NCBI GenBank assembly: GCA_913056185.1
Contig: CAJXLV010000005.1
Location: forward strand, 1-64,000
DNA length: 64,000 nucleotides
From: an uncultured Bacteroidota bacterium
Lineage (GTDB): Bacteria; Bacteroidota; Rhodothermia; Rhodothermales; Salinibacteraceae
Direction: 5' to 3'
A program made the position numbers and the translations under genes. Of this stretch, positions 36,014 to 44,143 are shown piece after piece; positions within the stretch are counted from its first letter, which is position 1, and every line of letters starts with the position of its first letter. Below the pieces are notes generated by a model. The model saw nothing but the letters and a program-made list of their open reading frames with translations. It ran no database searches and was not told the DNA's origin.

Positions 36014-37225
36014 ATGCCCTCTCTTGTCTCTCTCCGTCGCCTTCCGCTTCTCCTCGCCGTCCTCATGGGCGGCCTGCTGCCCGGCCTCGCCCAGGCGCAG
36101 CACGCCGTCCGGGCCGACACCCTCTACACCATGACCGGCGACGGACCCATTGTGAACGGCGTCGTGCTCATCGAGGGCTCCACAATCGCCGAGGTGGGCC
36201 CGGCCGCCGACGTCGATATTCCCTCAGACGTCACGGTGCACGAAGCCACCGTCGCCACCCCCGGCCTCATCGACCCGCGGGGCACCGTGGGCGTCTCGGG
36301 CCTCGAGAATGTGCCGGCCAACCAGGACCAGCTCGACACCTCCGCCCCCATCCAGCCCCACCTCCGCGCCATCGACGCCTACAATCCGCGCGAGGACCTC
36401 GTGCGGTTCGTGCGGCAGCTCGGCATCACGACGGTGCACACCGGCCACGCGCCCGGCGCCCTCGTGAGTGGGCAGACGGCCGCCTTTTCCACGACGGGCG
36501 GTACGGTAGGCGAGGCCCTGCGCGACTCGCTCACGACGGTCGCCTTCACGCTGGGCCCCGATGCCCAGGCGCGCTTCGAGACGCCCGGCACGCGGCCAAA
36601 GGGCGTGGCGATGCTGCGACAAGCATTGCTCGACGCCCGGGCCGCGATGGATGACGACGGCCCGACGACGGATCTCGGGCAGGCCACCCTCCAGATGGTG
36701 CTGCGCGGAGAGGTGCCGGCCCTCGTCACGGCGCACCGCGCCCACGACATCCAGGCGGCGCTTCGGCTGCAGAAAGAGTTTGGATTTGACCTCATCTTAG
36801 ACGGAGCCGCCGAGGCCTACCTCCTGGCCGACGAAATTGCCGCGGCCGACGTGCCTGTGATCCTGCACTCCACCATGACGCGCCCAAGCGGCACGACCGC
36901 CAACGCCGCCTTTACCACGGCGGGCGTGCTGCACGAGGCGGGCGTCCCGGTCGCCATCCAGAGCGGCTGGGAGCCCTACGTGCCCAAGACGCGCGTCGTC
37001 CTCTACGAAGCGGCCATTGCGGTCGCCAACGGACTGCCCCGACGTGCGGGGCTGGCAAGCATCACGAGCGCTCCCGCCCAAATTCTGGGCCTCGACAACA
37101 TCGGGACGCTCGCCCCCGGCCAGACGGCCGACCTCGCGCTCTTCGACGGCGACCCGCTCGAATACACGACGCACGTGTGTACCGTCTTGAGCGAGGGCAC
37201 CGTGGTGAGCGACGCATGCAAGTAG
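36014..37225 (+). CDS. Exported amidohydrolase-like protein lacking metal ligands
   Basis: 403 residues from the ATG at 36014 (an ATG at 36002 adds four residues), with a signal peptide (LPLLLAVLMGGLLPGLAQAQ). It aligns by eye with the preceding protein: P-G-L-I-D-P-R-G-T-V-G replaces P-G-L-V-D-T-H-S-H-I-G, T-A-H-R-A-H-D-I replaces H-F-H-T-H-R-H-D-D, L-D-G-A-A-E replaces L-H-H-V-S-E, and I-Q-S-G-W-E-P replaces Y-H-T-D-D-P. All key metal-binding His/Asp positions therefore appear lost while the framework is kept. It may be a non-catalytic partner of the upstream enzyme. No frameshift is seen. Confidence 0.85.
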   Translation: MPSLVSLRRLPLLLAVLMGGLLPGLAQAQHAVRADTLYTMTGDGPIVNGVVLIEGSTIAEVGPAADVDIPSDVTVHEATVATPGLIDPRGTVGVSGLENVPANQDQLDTSAPIQPHLRAIDAYNPREDLVRFVRQLGITTVHTGHAPGALVSGQTAAFSTTGGTVGEALRDSLTTVAFTLGPDAQARFETPGTRPKGVAMLRQALLDARAAMDDDGPTTDLGQATLQMVLRGEVPALVTAHRAHDIQAALRLQKEFGFDLILDGAAEAYLLADEIAAADVPVILHSTMTRPSGTTANAAFTTAGVLHEAGVPVAIQSGWEPYVPKTRVVLYEAAIAVANGLPRRAGLASITSAPAQILGLDNIGTLAPGQTADLALFDGDPLEYTTHVCTVLSEGTVVSDACK

Positions 37226-37267
37226 CCCCGGCGTCCGCTCAGGGGAAAAGCCCGCGCGGAAGTGCAT

Positions 37268-37741
37268 CTACAGCTCCTCCGCCACCACCTTTAGCATGTC
37301 CATGGCCGTAATCACACCGCGGATCTCACTGTCACGCGTCACAAACAGCCGGTGGATTCCGCTCCGGTGCATCACCTGGGCCACCTGCCGAATGGAGGTG
37401 TGCTCGTTGACGTCGTAGACCTGCGGCGTCATCACGTGTTCGGCCGTTGTATCGCCGGCCTGGCTCACACGCAGGTCGTCGAGGTCTTCCGTGGCGTACT
37501 TGCCCTCCAGCTCCGTACGGTAGTAAGCCGCAGGCCGATCCGTCGCCGGGCTCCCCGAAGTGCTGTTGTGACGAGCAATATCGGTCAGCGAAATCACCCC
37601 CTCCAGCACTTCATCCTTCACGACCGGCGCGCCGGAAATGTTGTGGTCGATGAGAAACTCCGCGACGCGATCGACCGGCCAGTCGGCCTCGACCGTCTTC
37701 ACGTCCGTCGTCATCAAATCCTTGGCACTGTTCCACTTCAT
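37268..37741 (-). CDS. CBS-domain protein
   Basis: 157 residues from the ATG at 37741. Two CBS motifs: D-L-M-T-T-D-V-K-T-V with G-V-I-S-L-T-D-I-A-R (residues about 8-60) and V-M-T-P-Q-V-Y-D-V with G-V-I-T-A-M-D-M-L-K (about 100-155), joined by an insert of about 40 residues with A-Y-Y-R-T-E-L-E. Such stand-alone pairs bind adenine nucleotides and regulate partners; no partner is evident here. It converges with the amidohydrolase gene. Confidence 0.9.
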   Translation of the reverse strand: MKWNSAKDLMTTDVKTVEADWPVDRVAEFLIDHNISGAPVVKDEVLEGVISLTDIARHNSTSGSPATDRPAAYYRTELEGKYATEDLDDLRVSQAGDTTAEHVMTPQVYDVNEHTSIRQVAQVMHRSGIHRLFVTRDSEIRGVITAMDMLKVVAEEL

Positions 37742-37906
37742 GGCGGTGAGAGCAGTTGTGAGTGGAGCGCAAAAGGGCTTACAGGGTCGCACGAACCGCC
37801 CCTATCCGTGTTGCGTCCCTCGCGTGGAACCGCAGCGAATTTTCCGGGGCCTGCACGGACCGGAACCCAAACCGGCACCATTCCGTGGAGATGCCTGTGA
37901 TTGCCT

Positions 37907-37979
37907 GGGCCCGTAGCTCAACCGGTAGAGCACCGACCTCATAAGTCGAGGGTTGTGGGTTCGAGCCCCGCCGGGCCCA
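37907..37979 (+). tRNA. tRNA-Met (CAT), elongator-like
   Basis: A full cloverleaf can be read: acceptor GGGCCCG with CGGGCCC, D-arm with AGCTCA..GG..AGAGC, anticodon loop CTCATAA with CAT, T-arm with GGTTCGAGCC. The wording GTAGCTCA and CTCATAA resembles the elongator Met tRNA. The first anticodon-stem pair looks like C-A. CCA is not encoded right after the discriminator (ACCCA follows). tRNA-Ile2 with a modified CAT cannot be excluded from sequence. Confidence 0.9.
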
Positions 37980-38010
37980 CCCATTGTTCTGGCCATGTCT
38001 CCTCCGCCCC

Positions 38011-38376
38011 ATGCCGCGGACCATCCAGCACCTCCAGTGGAAACGTGCCGACGCGGACGCCTACACCGACATCACCGATGCCATCGCGGAGGGCACTGTG
38101 TCCGCCACCCCACACCCCGACCCCAGCGTAGACCGGCCGAAGGGCTACTCGATCACTCTCACGCTGCATCCGCACAGCACCGCGCTTGCTGACGCCCTGC
38201 AGGCAGCCCTGCTTGATGTAGAGCCCGCCCGCCTCTCCCTTCACCTCGAGGGCGTCGAGACGCCGGTCTCAGACCTTCCGGTGAGTGTGAGCAAGGTGCC
38301 TCATCTCGATGCCCAGCCCACGGCCGAGATGGGCGTTCCGCCTGAGGGACACGATCAGCTCTGCCCTCTGTTTTGA
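38011..38376 (+). CDS. Small hypothetical protein
   Basis: 121 residues from the ATG at 38011 (MPRTIQHLQWKRADADAYTD), 31 bases after the tRNA. No motif recognised. The composition (Asp/Glu-rich, L-H-P-H-S-T-A-L-A-D-A-L, alternating beta-like strands) and codon use look genuine. There is no signal peptide or membrane helix. It is followed by a zinc-ribbon protein gene 77 bases downstream on the same strand. Confidence 0.5.
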   Translation: MPRTIQHLQWKRADADAYTDITDAIAEGTVSATPHPDPSVDRPKGYSITLTLHPHSTALADALQAALLDVEPARLSLHLEGVETPVSDLPVSVSKVPHLDAQPTAEMGVPPEGHDQLCPLF

Positions 38377-38453
38377 GCTCCGGGCGGCCGGTACGGCATC
38401 TGTTCCGCCCCGTGTGCCCCCCCTCTTCTCCCAATGCCTTGCCCGCGTGTCCC

Positions 38454-38717
38454 ATGGACGTGCCCCCTCCCTCGCCGAGCAACGGCTCTGCCCATCAGTC
38501 GTTTGCCTGCCCCGCCTGCGAACGTGAGGTCGGCCACGCCAATGTGGTCACCGGCGATTTTTCGTTCAGCGATGCAACGCCGCTCACTACCGAGGACGAC
38601 GGCACGCCTGCATTTCAAGAAACGGGGCTGGCGGACGGGCCGCAGAAGGCCATTGAACTGCGGTGCGACTTCTGCGGGGAGACGTTTATGTTGGGGGTAG
38701 AGACGGGCGGAGAGTAA
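38454..38717 (+). CDS. Small zinc-ribbon protein
   Basis: 87 residues from the ATG at 38454. Two CxxC knuckles, F-A-C-P-A-C-E near residue 17 and L-R-C-D-F-C-G near residue 73, would bind one zinc. The middle is acidic. The function is unknown; the fold suggests protein or nucleic-acid binding. The gene ends 3 bases before the stop of a convergent small membrane protein gene. Confidence 0.65.
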   Translation: MDVPPPSPSNGSAHQSFACPACEREVGHANVVTGDFSFSDATPLTTEDDGTPAFQETGLADGPQKAIELRCDFCGETFMLGVETGGE

Positions 38718-38720
38718 GGC

Positions 38721-38963
38721 CTACCGCCGTGGCACATCCGGGCCGGACCCAGAACGCTGCGAGCGGGGTGGGGGACGCTGCGGGAGCTCCGCATTGTAGT
38801 ACCAGGAGAACCCGCCCACAATCACGACAAAGGCAAGAGCAAGACCGCCCATCTCTCCCGGGGACGTGTCAGGGGCCCCGAGCTCCGGCAGCGTCACGAG
38901 CGCCCCTACAAAGACCACAAACCCAAAGATAAAGACCCCAAAGTACTCGACGATAAACTTCAT
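38721..38963 (-). CDS. Small two-helix membrane protein (80 aa)
   Basis: 80 residues, MKFIVEYFGVFIFGFVVFVG... with membrane helices at about 5-27 and 38-58 and an Arg/Pro-rich tail (P-P-P-R-S-Q-R-S-G-S). The family is not recognised. Its ATG overlaps the stop of an upstream 56-residue membrane protein gene (ATGA overlap), which argues for translational coupling. A sodium:solute symporter gene lies further upstream on the same strand. Confidence 0.7.
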   Translation of the reverse strand: MKFIVEYFGVFIFGFVVFVGALVTLPELGAPDTSPGEMGGLALAFVVIVGGFSWYYNAELPQRPPPRSQRSGSGPDVPRR

Positions 38964-39130
38964 TGCGCAACCACCTCAGCCTGGTCGACGAGATCAGCGA
39001 GAACCCATAGAGAAGGGACCCATAGCCCGACGAAAATGGCCGCCTGCTGGCTGCCGCTAAACCAAAGGTAGAGCGACAAGGCAAGCGCTACAACACCGGC
39101 GGCAAAGATCCATCCTTTGCTATTGGACAT
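38960..39130 (-). CDS. Very small membrane protein (56 aa) coupled to the next gene
   Basis: 56 residues, MSNSKGWIFAAGVVALALSL... with helices at about 6-25 and 30-50 (A-A-I-F-V-G-L-W-V-P-S-L-W-V-L-A-D-L-V). It ends TGA inside the ATG of the 80-residue gene. F-V-G-L-W-x-P-S patterns occur in small membrane proteins of Bacteroidota, from memory. It could be an accessory subunit for a transporter or simply an unknown pair; the symporter gene ends 219 bases upstream. Short length lowers confidence, but the overlap and two clean helices support it. Confidence 0.65.
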   Translation of the reverse strand: MSNSKGWIFAAGVVALALSLYLWFSGSQQAAIFVGLWVPSLWVLADLVDQAEVVAQ

Positions 39131-39349
39131 GAGAATTGGGAGTCTGGAGAGGGTCGTTGGGAGTGCAGAGGAGCGTGTGTACCCCTGATGTGTGTCAGCC
39201 TAACTTTGCAACCCTATAGGCGGGCTGTACGGAACGCCTTCGACCTGAGATCCGGAGCGGGAGAAATTGTTGCAGCCGCGCCACATTGTGCGGCGGTGCC
39301 CGGCTGCTCGGCCCGGGGGCAGCCATTTCGGGATGCAGACGCGGGCGCC

Positions 39350-40876
39350 TCAGTGTCGCAGCGCGAGCAGGTGGCCGAGGATCAGGGTTGCCGCCGTGCC
39401 GATGGCCGTGTACCAGGGCCAGCCAACGCCTTTGAGCCCTTCTCGTGCCACGGCAGCGTCAGAGGGATTGAGAATGAACACCCACCCCTCCGCGGGGCTG
39501 TGCCACAGCCCAAAGATCACGAGCGTCATGAGGACAATGGTCACGAGAAAGGCCGCGATGGCATCCGACTGCTGCACCCGACGATGCCACAGCCCGAGCA
39601 CAAAGGCCCCCAGCAGACTGCCGTAGGTAAAGGAGGCAATGGACAGCCCAAGTTCCACGACGGGATTACTGCTGTCGCGGAAGAGGCTGGCAAACCCGAT
39701 AAAGACAACGCCCCAGAAGAGCGTCAGGCCCCGTGAGACCAGCAGCCCCCGATCGTCCGACAGCGAACGACCCGTGAGACGGGGATACAGGTCGTTCACC
39801 GACGACGAGGCGAGAGCATTCAGGGACGACGACAAGGAGCTCATGGCCGCGGCCACGATGCCGGCCAGGATGAGGCCAGAGAGTCCGGGCGGCAGCCCCT
39901 CTACGATGTACTTCGGAAACACCTCGTCGCCGCGCTGCAGGCCGAGGGCTTCGACAGAGGCCCCGCCGTAGTGCGCCCACAGCAGCAGCCCTACGCCGAG
40001 GAACAACGCGAACTGCACCATTACCACCAGTGCACTTCCGATTAGTGCCTTCCGGCTGTCGTGCTGGTTTCGGCAGGCGAGCAGGCGCTGCACAATCAGT
40101 TGATCGGTGCCGTGGGAAGCCATAGAGAAAATGGCTCCGCCCACCACGGCCGTCCCCAGCGTGTAGGGCTGCGTCAGCCAGCGCCCCATCGACTGGTCGA
40201 ACCCAAGGTCAAGCAGATTCGTCTTTCCTGCCGCCACCGCCTCGCCCCACCAGCCCGTCGGCACGTCGCCCAACAGAAAGCCGATCGCCGCAAGCGCTCC
40301 GCCCACGTAGAGCCCCATCTGCACCACATCGACCCACACGACCGCCCGCAGCCCCCCCACCAGCGTGTAGAGCGCCGTCCCAATGCCAATCCCCGCAATC
40401 ACCGCAAAGTAGCTCACGTCCAGCCCCGCCATGGTCGCAATTACCTTGATGGGGATGGCCGTGGCAAAGAGCCGTACTCCGTCGGCCAGGAGGCGCGTGC
40501 CAAGAAAGGTGACGGAGGCAACAGCCTGCATGGACTCCCCAAAGCGATTGCCCAGAAAGGCGTAGGCGGTCTGCAGCTGGCCTGCGTAGTAGCGCGGCAG
40601 CAAGAACGCCCCAACCGCCACGCGCCCAACCAGGTAGCCGAGTGTGATCTGCAAAAACGTGAGCGTGCCCCCGTACGCCACAGCCGGCACGCCGACCACC
40701 GTCAGCGTACTCGTCTCCGTAGCCACCACCGAGAAGCACACCGCCCACCACGGCAGGTCGCGCCCGCCGAGAAAATAATCGTCTGTGGACCGCTGCCGCC
40801 CTCCCGCCCAGATTCCAAAGCCCACGACCCCAATCAGGTAGGTCGCAATGACGAGATAGTCGAGCGGGGTGAGCAT
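39350..40876 (-). CDS. Sodium:solute symporter (SSS family)
   Basis: 508 residues from the ATG at 40876, with about 13 membrane helices. SSS hallmarks: D-Y-F-L-G-G-R-D-L-P-W-W near residue 36, the T-E-T-S-T-L-T segment, G-G-L-R-A-V-V-W-V-D-V-V-Q-M (helix 5-6 region), and A-M-S-S-L-S-S-S-L-N-A-L-A-S-S-S-V-N-D-L near residue 345 carrying sodium-site Ser residues. The solute is not evident from motifs. It follows a GH3/beta-lactamase gene by 161 bases; in Bacteroidota such symporters sit in peptidoglycan-recycling loci, which is inference here. Confidence 0.92.
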   Translation of the reverse strand: MLTPLDYLVIATYLIGVVGFGIWAGGRQRSTDDYFLGGRDLPWWAVCFSVVATETSTLTVVGVPAVAYGGTLTFLQITLGYLVGRVAVGAFLLPRYYAGQLQTAYAFLGNRFGESMQAVASVTFLGTRLLADGVRLFATAIPIKVIATMAGLDVSYFAVIAGIGIGTALYTLVGGLRAVVWVDVVQMGLYVGGALAAIGFLLGDVPTGWWGEAVAAGKTNLLDLGFDQSMGRWLTQPYTLGTAVVGGAIFSMASHGTDQLIVQRLLACRNQHDSRKALIGSALVVMVQFALFLGVGLLLWAHYGGASVEALGLQRGDEVFPKYIVEGLPPGLSGLILAGIVAAAMSSLSSSLNALASSSVNDLYPRLTGRSLSDDRGLLVSRGLTLFWGVVFIGFASLFRDSSNPVVELGLSIASFTYGSLLGAFVLGLWHRRVQQSDAIAAFLVTIVLMTLVIFGLWHSPAEGWVFILNPSDAAVAREGLKGVGWPWYTAIGTAATLILGHLLALRH

Positions 40877-41037
40877 ACAAATGGATGCATGAATGGAAAA
40901 CGGGGAGCAACCCTTCGTAGAGGACGCCTCGTCAATCGGGGCCGGTTGGGGCACAGTGCAGCCCCGCAGCCGCGGACACCCACGCCTCTCTGTGAGGAAA
41001 CCACGCCCCCTGAGCAGCTCCCGTGACCGGGAAGAAG

Positions 41038-43962
41038 CTATTGGGGCGAGGGGCCTGGCAGCAGCGGCTGCGGCGGGCCGTCAATGGCGCCGTGCACGAG
41101 GTCGGCGGCGCGGGGACGCACCTGCGAGATTTGCTCGTCGGTGTCGTCGGGATAGACGCGGTTCGTGAGCAGGACAAAGAAGAGGTCCTCCGCCGGATCC
41201 ACCCAGAACGAGGTGCCGGTGTAGCCGGTGTGGCCAAAGCTGGACGCCGAAAAGGCCTCGCCCGCGGACGAGTAGCCCTCCGTGCTCTTGGTATCCCATC
41301 CCAGCGCGCGGGTGCTGCCCGGCACGTCGCTCCGCGCCGTAAATGTCTCGAGGGTCTGCGGCGCCAGGAACGAGCGCCCATCAATGCGCCCCTCGTTCAC
41401 CAGCATGTAGCCGAAGCGGGCCAGGTCCTCGGCCGTAGAGAAGAGCCCCGCATTGGCGGACACGCCCCCCAGCGCCCGCGCCAGGGGATCGTGCACAGTG
41501 CCCTGCAGGTGCGTGCCACTCGTGTCGGTCGTGGGCACCGTCCACCCGTGCGTGCCCTCCGTGTTGTAGAAGCCCGTGTCGTGCATGCCAAGGGGGTCGA
41601 AAATGCGCGTCTGGCAGAAGCGCCGGAAGGACTGCCCGCTGATGGCCTCTACAATTTCCATGAGCGTGATCATGTTGAGCCCGCTGTAGCGCGACTCGGT
41701 GCCCGGCGTATACGCGAGCGGCTGGGCCAGGACGGTATCGAGGGTGGCGGCGCGTGTAGGACCGCGTTCCTCCGGCCCCAGGTACGGCTGCAGGCCCGAG
41801 GTGTGGGCCAGAAGCTGCCGCACCGTCACGGCCTCCTTCCCGTTCTGCGCAAAGGCGGGAAGATAGCGGGTCACCGGGGCATCCAGGGCCAGCGAGTCCG
41901 CCTCGTACAGCAGCATGGCGGCGGTGGTCGTGGCCACCACCTTGGTGAGGGAGGCGAGGTCGTACTGCGCGTCCGTCGTCACAGGCTTTCTCTGCTCGTA
42001 CGTAAAGTAGCCGTGTCCGTCCAGCTTCACCACAGCGGGCCCGCGCCCCACGGCCACCGCGGCCCCCGGGAACGCGCCCTCCAGCATGGCCGAGCGCAGC
42101 AGCGTGTCCACGCGGGCGAGCGACGTCCCGTCCATGCCCACCGACTCGGGCAGCCCGCGGCGCGGCGCCACCGGGTCCAGCGACAGGCCGGCCCCAGTGT
42201 CCGCCACGTCGGGGATGGTGACGGGAAGGCGACCGGGCGTCCCCGCAGCCCCAGCGATCGCCTGCGCGGCGGCCCGCTGCGAGGCAGTGCCCGATCCGTA
42301 CGCGGCCAGGAGCGCCTCCGGCGCGGGGTCGAGCCCGGTCGGGGCATACGGATTGCCGAAGGCCACGAAGGCCACCGGCGGGCCGTCCTGGCGCACAAGA
42401 TCCTCAAGGAAGTCATGGTGCCGCTCGTCCAGCCCAATGGAGCCGCTCCAGGCCCGCACGCGCAGGAAGGACGGCACAATCACCACGTCGTAGTCCGAGG
42501 CCACCGACAGGTGCTCCGCAATGTCGGCCGAGTCGGAGCGCGGGTCGAGGCGACGCGTATCGAGAGTTTCGATGGCGGGCTGACCGCGGAGCCGGTCGAT
42601 GAATGCGGCCCCTGTGCCGGGATACTCGCTGTCGCTCAGCGTGACGACCAGTGCCTCGTACTGCTCCGGCGGAGTCAGGGGCAGCAGGCTGTCGGTGTTT
42701 GACAGAAGCGTAAGCGACTCGCGCGCCACGGTGCGCGAGAGCACCTCGTGCGACCGGCGGTCTACCTGCCGGCGGGTCTTCGTGAGCGGCACCTGGCGGT
42801 CGGTATGGAGGCCCAGTTGCTGCTTTGCCTCCAGCACGCGGCGGGCCGAGGTCGTGATCTGCGTCGTATCGAGCCGCCCGGTCGTCACGGCCGTCCGAAT
42901 GGCCTCGTGCGCCCCCCACGGATCCGTCGACATCAGGACGAGGTCGGCCCCGGCCTCCAGCACGCGCACCGCCGTTTCCCCCACGCCAAAGGTGCGCGTG
43001 ACAGCCTTCATGTTGAGCGCATCGGTGACCACAAGCCCGTCGAACCCAAGGTCCTCTCGCAGCAGGTCGTGCGTGAGGGGCCGCGAAAGGGTTGCAGGCA
43101 CGCTGTCGGCCGCGAGGGCCGGCAGGGCGAGGTGGCCCGTCATCACGCTCCGCGCCCCCGCCTCAAGGGCCTGCCGAAACGGCGGCAGCTCCAGGGAGTC
43201 GAGGCGGGCGCGATCGAAGCGGAGGACCGGCAGATTGAGGTGGGAGTCGACGTCTGTATCGCCGTGTCCGGGAAAGTGCTTCACCGTCGCCAGCGTGCCG
43301 CCCGCCTGCGCCCCGCGCACGAAGGCCGCCGCCATGGTACCCACCAGCGGCGGTGCCCCGCCGAACGAGCGAATGTTGATGATTGGATTTTCGGGGTTGT
43401 TGTTGACATCGGCCACCGGGGCGTAGAGCTGGTGCACCCCGAGCGCACGGGCCTCGCGGGCCGTCACGTAGCCGACGCGGAAGGCGTGCGAGGCGTCCCG
43501 CGTCGCCCCAATCGCCATGGCGGGCGGGAACGAGGTGGCCTCATCGATGCGCATGCCCACGCCCCACTCCGTGTCCTGGGCCACGAGCAAGGGCCGCTCG
43601 ACCTTTTCCTGCAGGTCGTTGGCCATCGTGATCTGCGTCATCGGGCGGCCCGGTCCAAAGATCAGCCCGCCGGCCCCGAACGTCTCCACGAGCGACGCCG
43701 TGCGGCGGTACGCAGGACTCTCCGCATTCTGAAACTCCCCGTCGAGACGAATCACAAAGAGCTGCGCGATCTTCTCGTCGAGCGTCATGTCCCGGAGCTG
43801 CCGCTCCGCCCAGGCGGGCCCGGCGGGAGGGGCTGTCGTGTCGGCGGAGGCCGCCGCCCGCCATCCCGGCGCAGGGCCTCGCGCCCCGAGGACAAACCCA
43901 GCAATGAGGAGCACAGACGCGAGGACTGTGACGAGAGCACTTCGGGAGAGCGGGGACGACAT
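41038..43962 (-). CDS. Fusion: NagZ-type GH3 beta-N-acetylhexosaminidase plus serine beta-lactamase-like domain
   Basis: 974 residues from the ATG at 43962, with an N-terminal signal or anchor (LVTVLASVLLIAGFVLG). GH3 domain about 50-380 with the NagZ catalytic His/Asp loop K-H-F-P-G-H-G-D-T-D-V-D-S-H near 231 and the nucleophile Asp in V-V-T-D-A-L-N-M near 305. A GH3 C-terminal-type domain follows, then a class C beta-lactamase/esterase-like domain about 600-970 with S-L-T-K (S-x-x-K, near 669), Y-S-G-L-N (Y-x-N, near 757) and H-T-G (near 911). A role in turnover of cell-wall GlcNAc-MurNAc peptides outside the cytoplasm is likely. Confidence 0.93.
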   Translation of the reverse strand: MSSPLSRSALVTVLASVLLIAGFVLGARGPAPGWRAAASADTTAPPAGPAWAERQLRDMTLDEKIAQLFVIRLDGEFQNAESPAYRRTASLVETFGAGGLIFGPGRPMTQITMANDLQEKVERPLLVAQDTEWGVGMRIDEATSFPPAMAIGATRDASHAFRVGYVTAREARALGVHQLYAPVADVNNNPENPIINIRSFGGAPPLVGTMAAAFVRGAQAGGTLATVKHFPGHGDTDVDSHLNLPVLRFDRARLDSLELPPFRQALEAGARSVMTGHLALPALAADSVPATLSRPLTHDLLREDLGFDGLVVTDALNMKAVTRTFGVGETAVRVLEAGADLVLMSTDPWGAHEAIRTAVTTGRLDTTQITTSARRVLEAKQQLGLHTDRQVPLTKTRRQVDRRSHEVLSRTVARESLTLLSNTDSLLPLTPPEQYEALVVTLSDSEYPGTGAAFIDRLRGQPAIETLDTRRLDPRSDSADIAEHLSVASDYDVVIVPSFLRVRAWSGSIGLDERHHDFLEDLVRQDGPPVAFVAFGNPYAPTGLDPAPEALLAAYGSGTASQRAAAQAIAGAAGTPGRLPVTIPDVADTGAGLSLDPVAPRRGLPESVGMDGTSLARVDTLLRSAMLEGAFPGAAVAVGRGPAVVKLDGHGYFTYEQRKPVTTDAQYDLASLTKVVATTTAAMLLYEADSLALDAPVTRYLPAFAQNGKEAVTVRQLLAHTSGLQPYLGPEERGPTRAATLDTVLAQPLAYTPGTESRYSGLNMITLMEIVEAISGQSFRRFCQTRIFDPLGMHDTGFYNTEGTHGWTVPTTDTSGTHLQGTVHDPLARALGGVSANAGLFSTAEDLARFGYMLVNEGRIDGRSFLAPQTLETFTARSDVPGSTRALGWDTKSTEGYSSAGEAFSASSFGHTGYTGTSFWVDPAEDLFFVLLTNRVYPDDTDEQISQVRPRAADLVHGAIDGPPQPLLPGPSPQ

Positions 43963-44102
43963 ACAGCAAGGGGTGGGTTGAGCAGGACGATCCGCGCCCC
44001 GGGAGCCCCCACGGCGGACGCCCCACAAAGATTGAGCGATTGCAGGAGCCACACAAAGGATAGGTGAAACGGCACCACTTCGCAACGCCGCACGGGAATT
44101 TG

Positions 44103-44138
44103 TTTCGTGTGCTGCTTCGTGTGCTGTTTCGTATGCGC
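44103..44138. repeat. Tandem 12-bp repeat, about three units
   Basis: Units TTTCGTGTGCTG (44103-44114), CTTCGTGTGCTG (44115-44126) and a diverged TTTCGTATGCGC (44127-44138) lie between the MFS gene stop and the GH3 fusion gene start. Confidence 0.8.
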
Positions 44139-44143
44139 GTGGC

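Noticed and set aside
39201..39208. TAACTTTG promoter-like element on the plus strand
   Set aside because: No plus-strand gene follows; likely chance match to TAnnTTTG.
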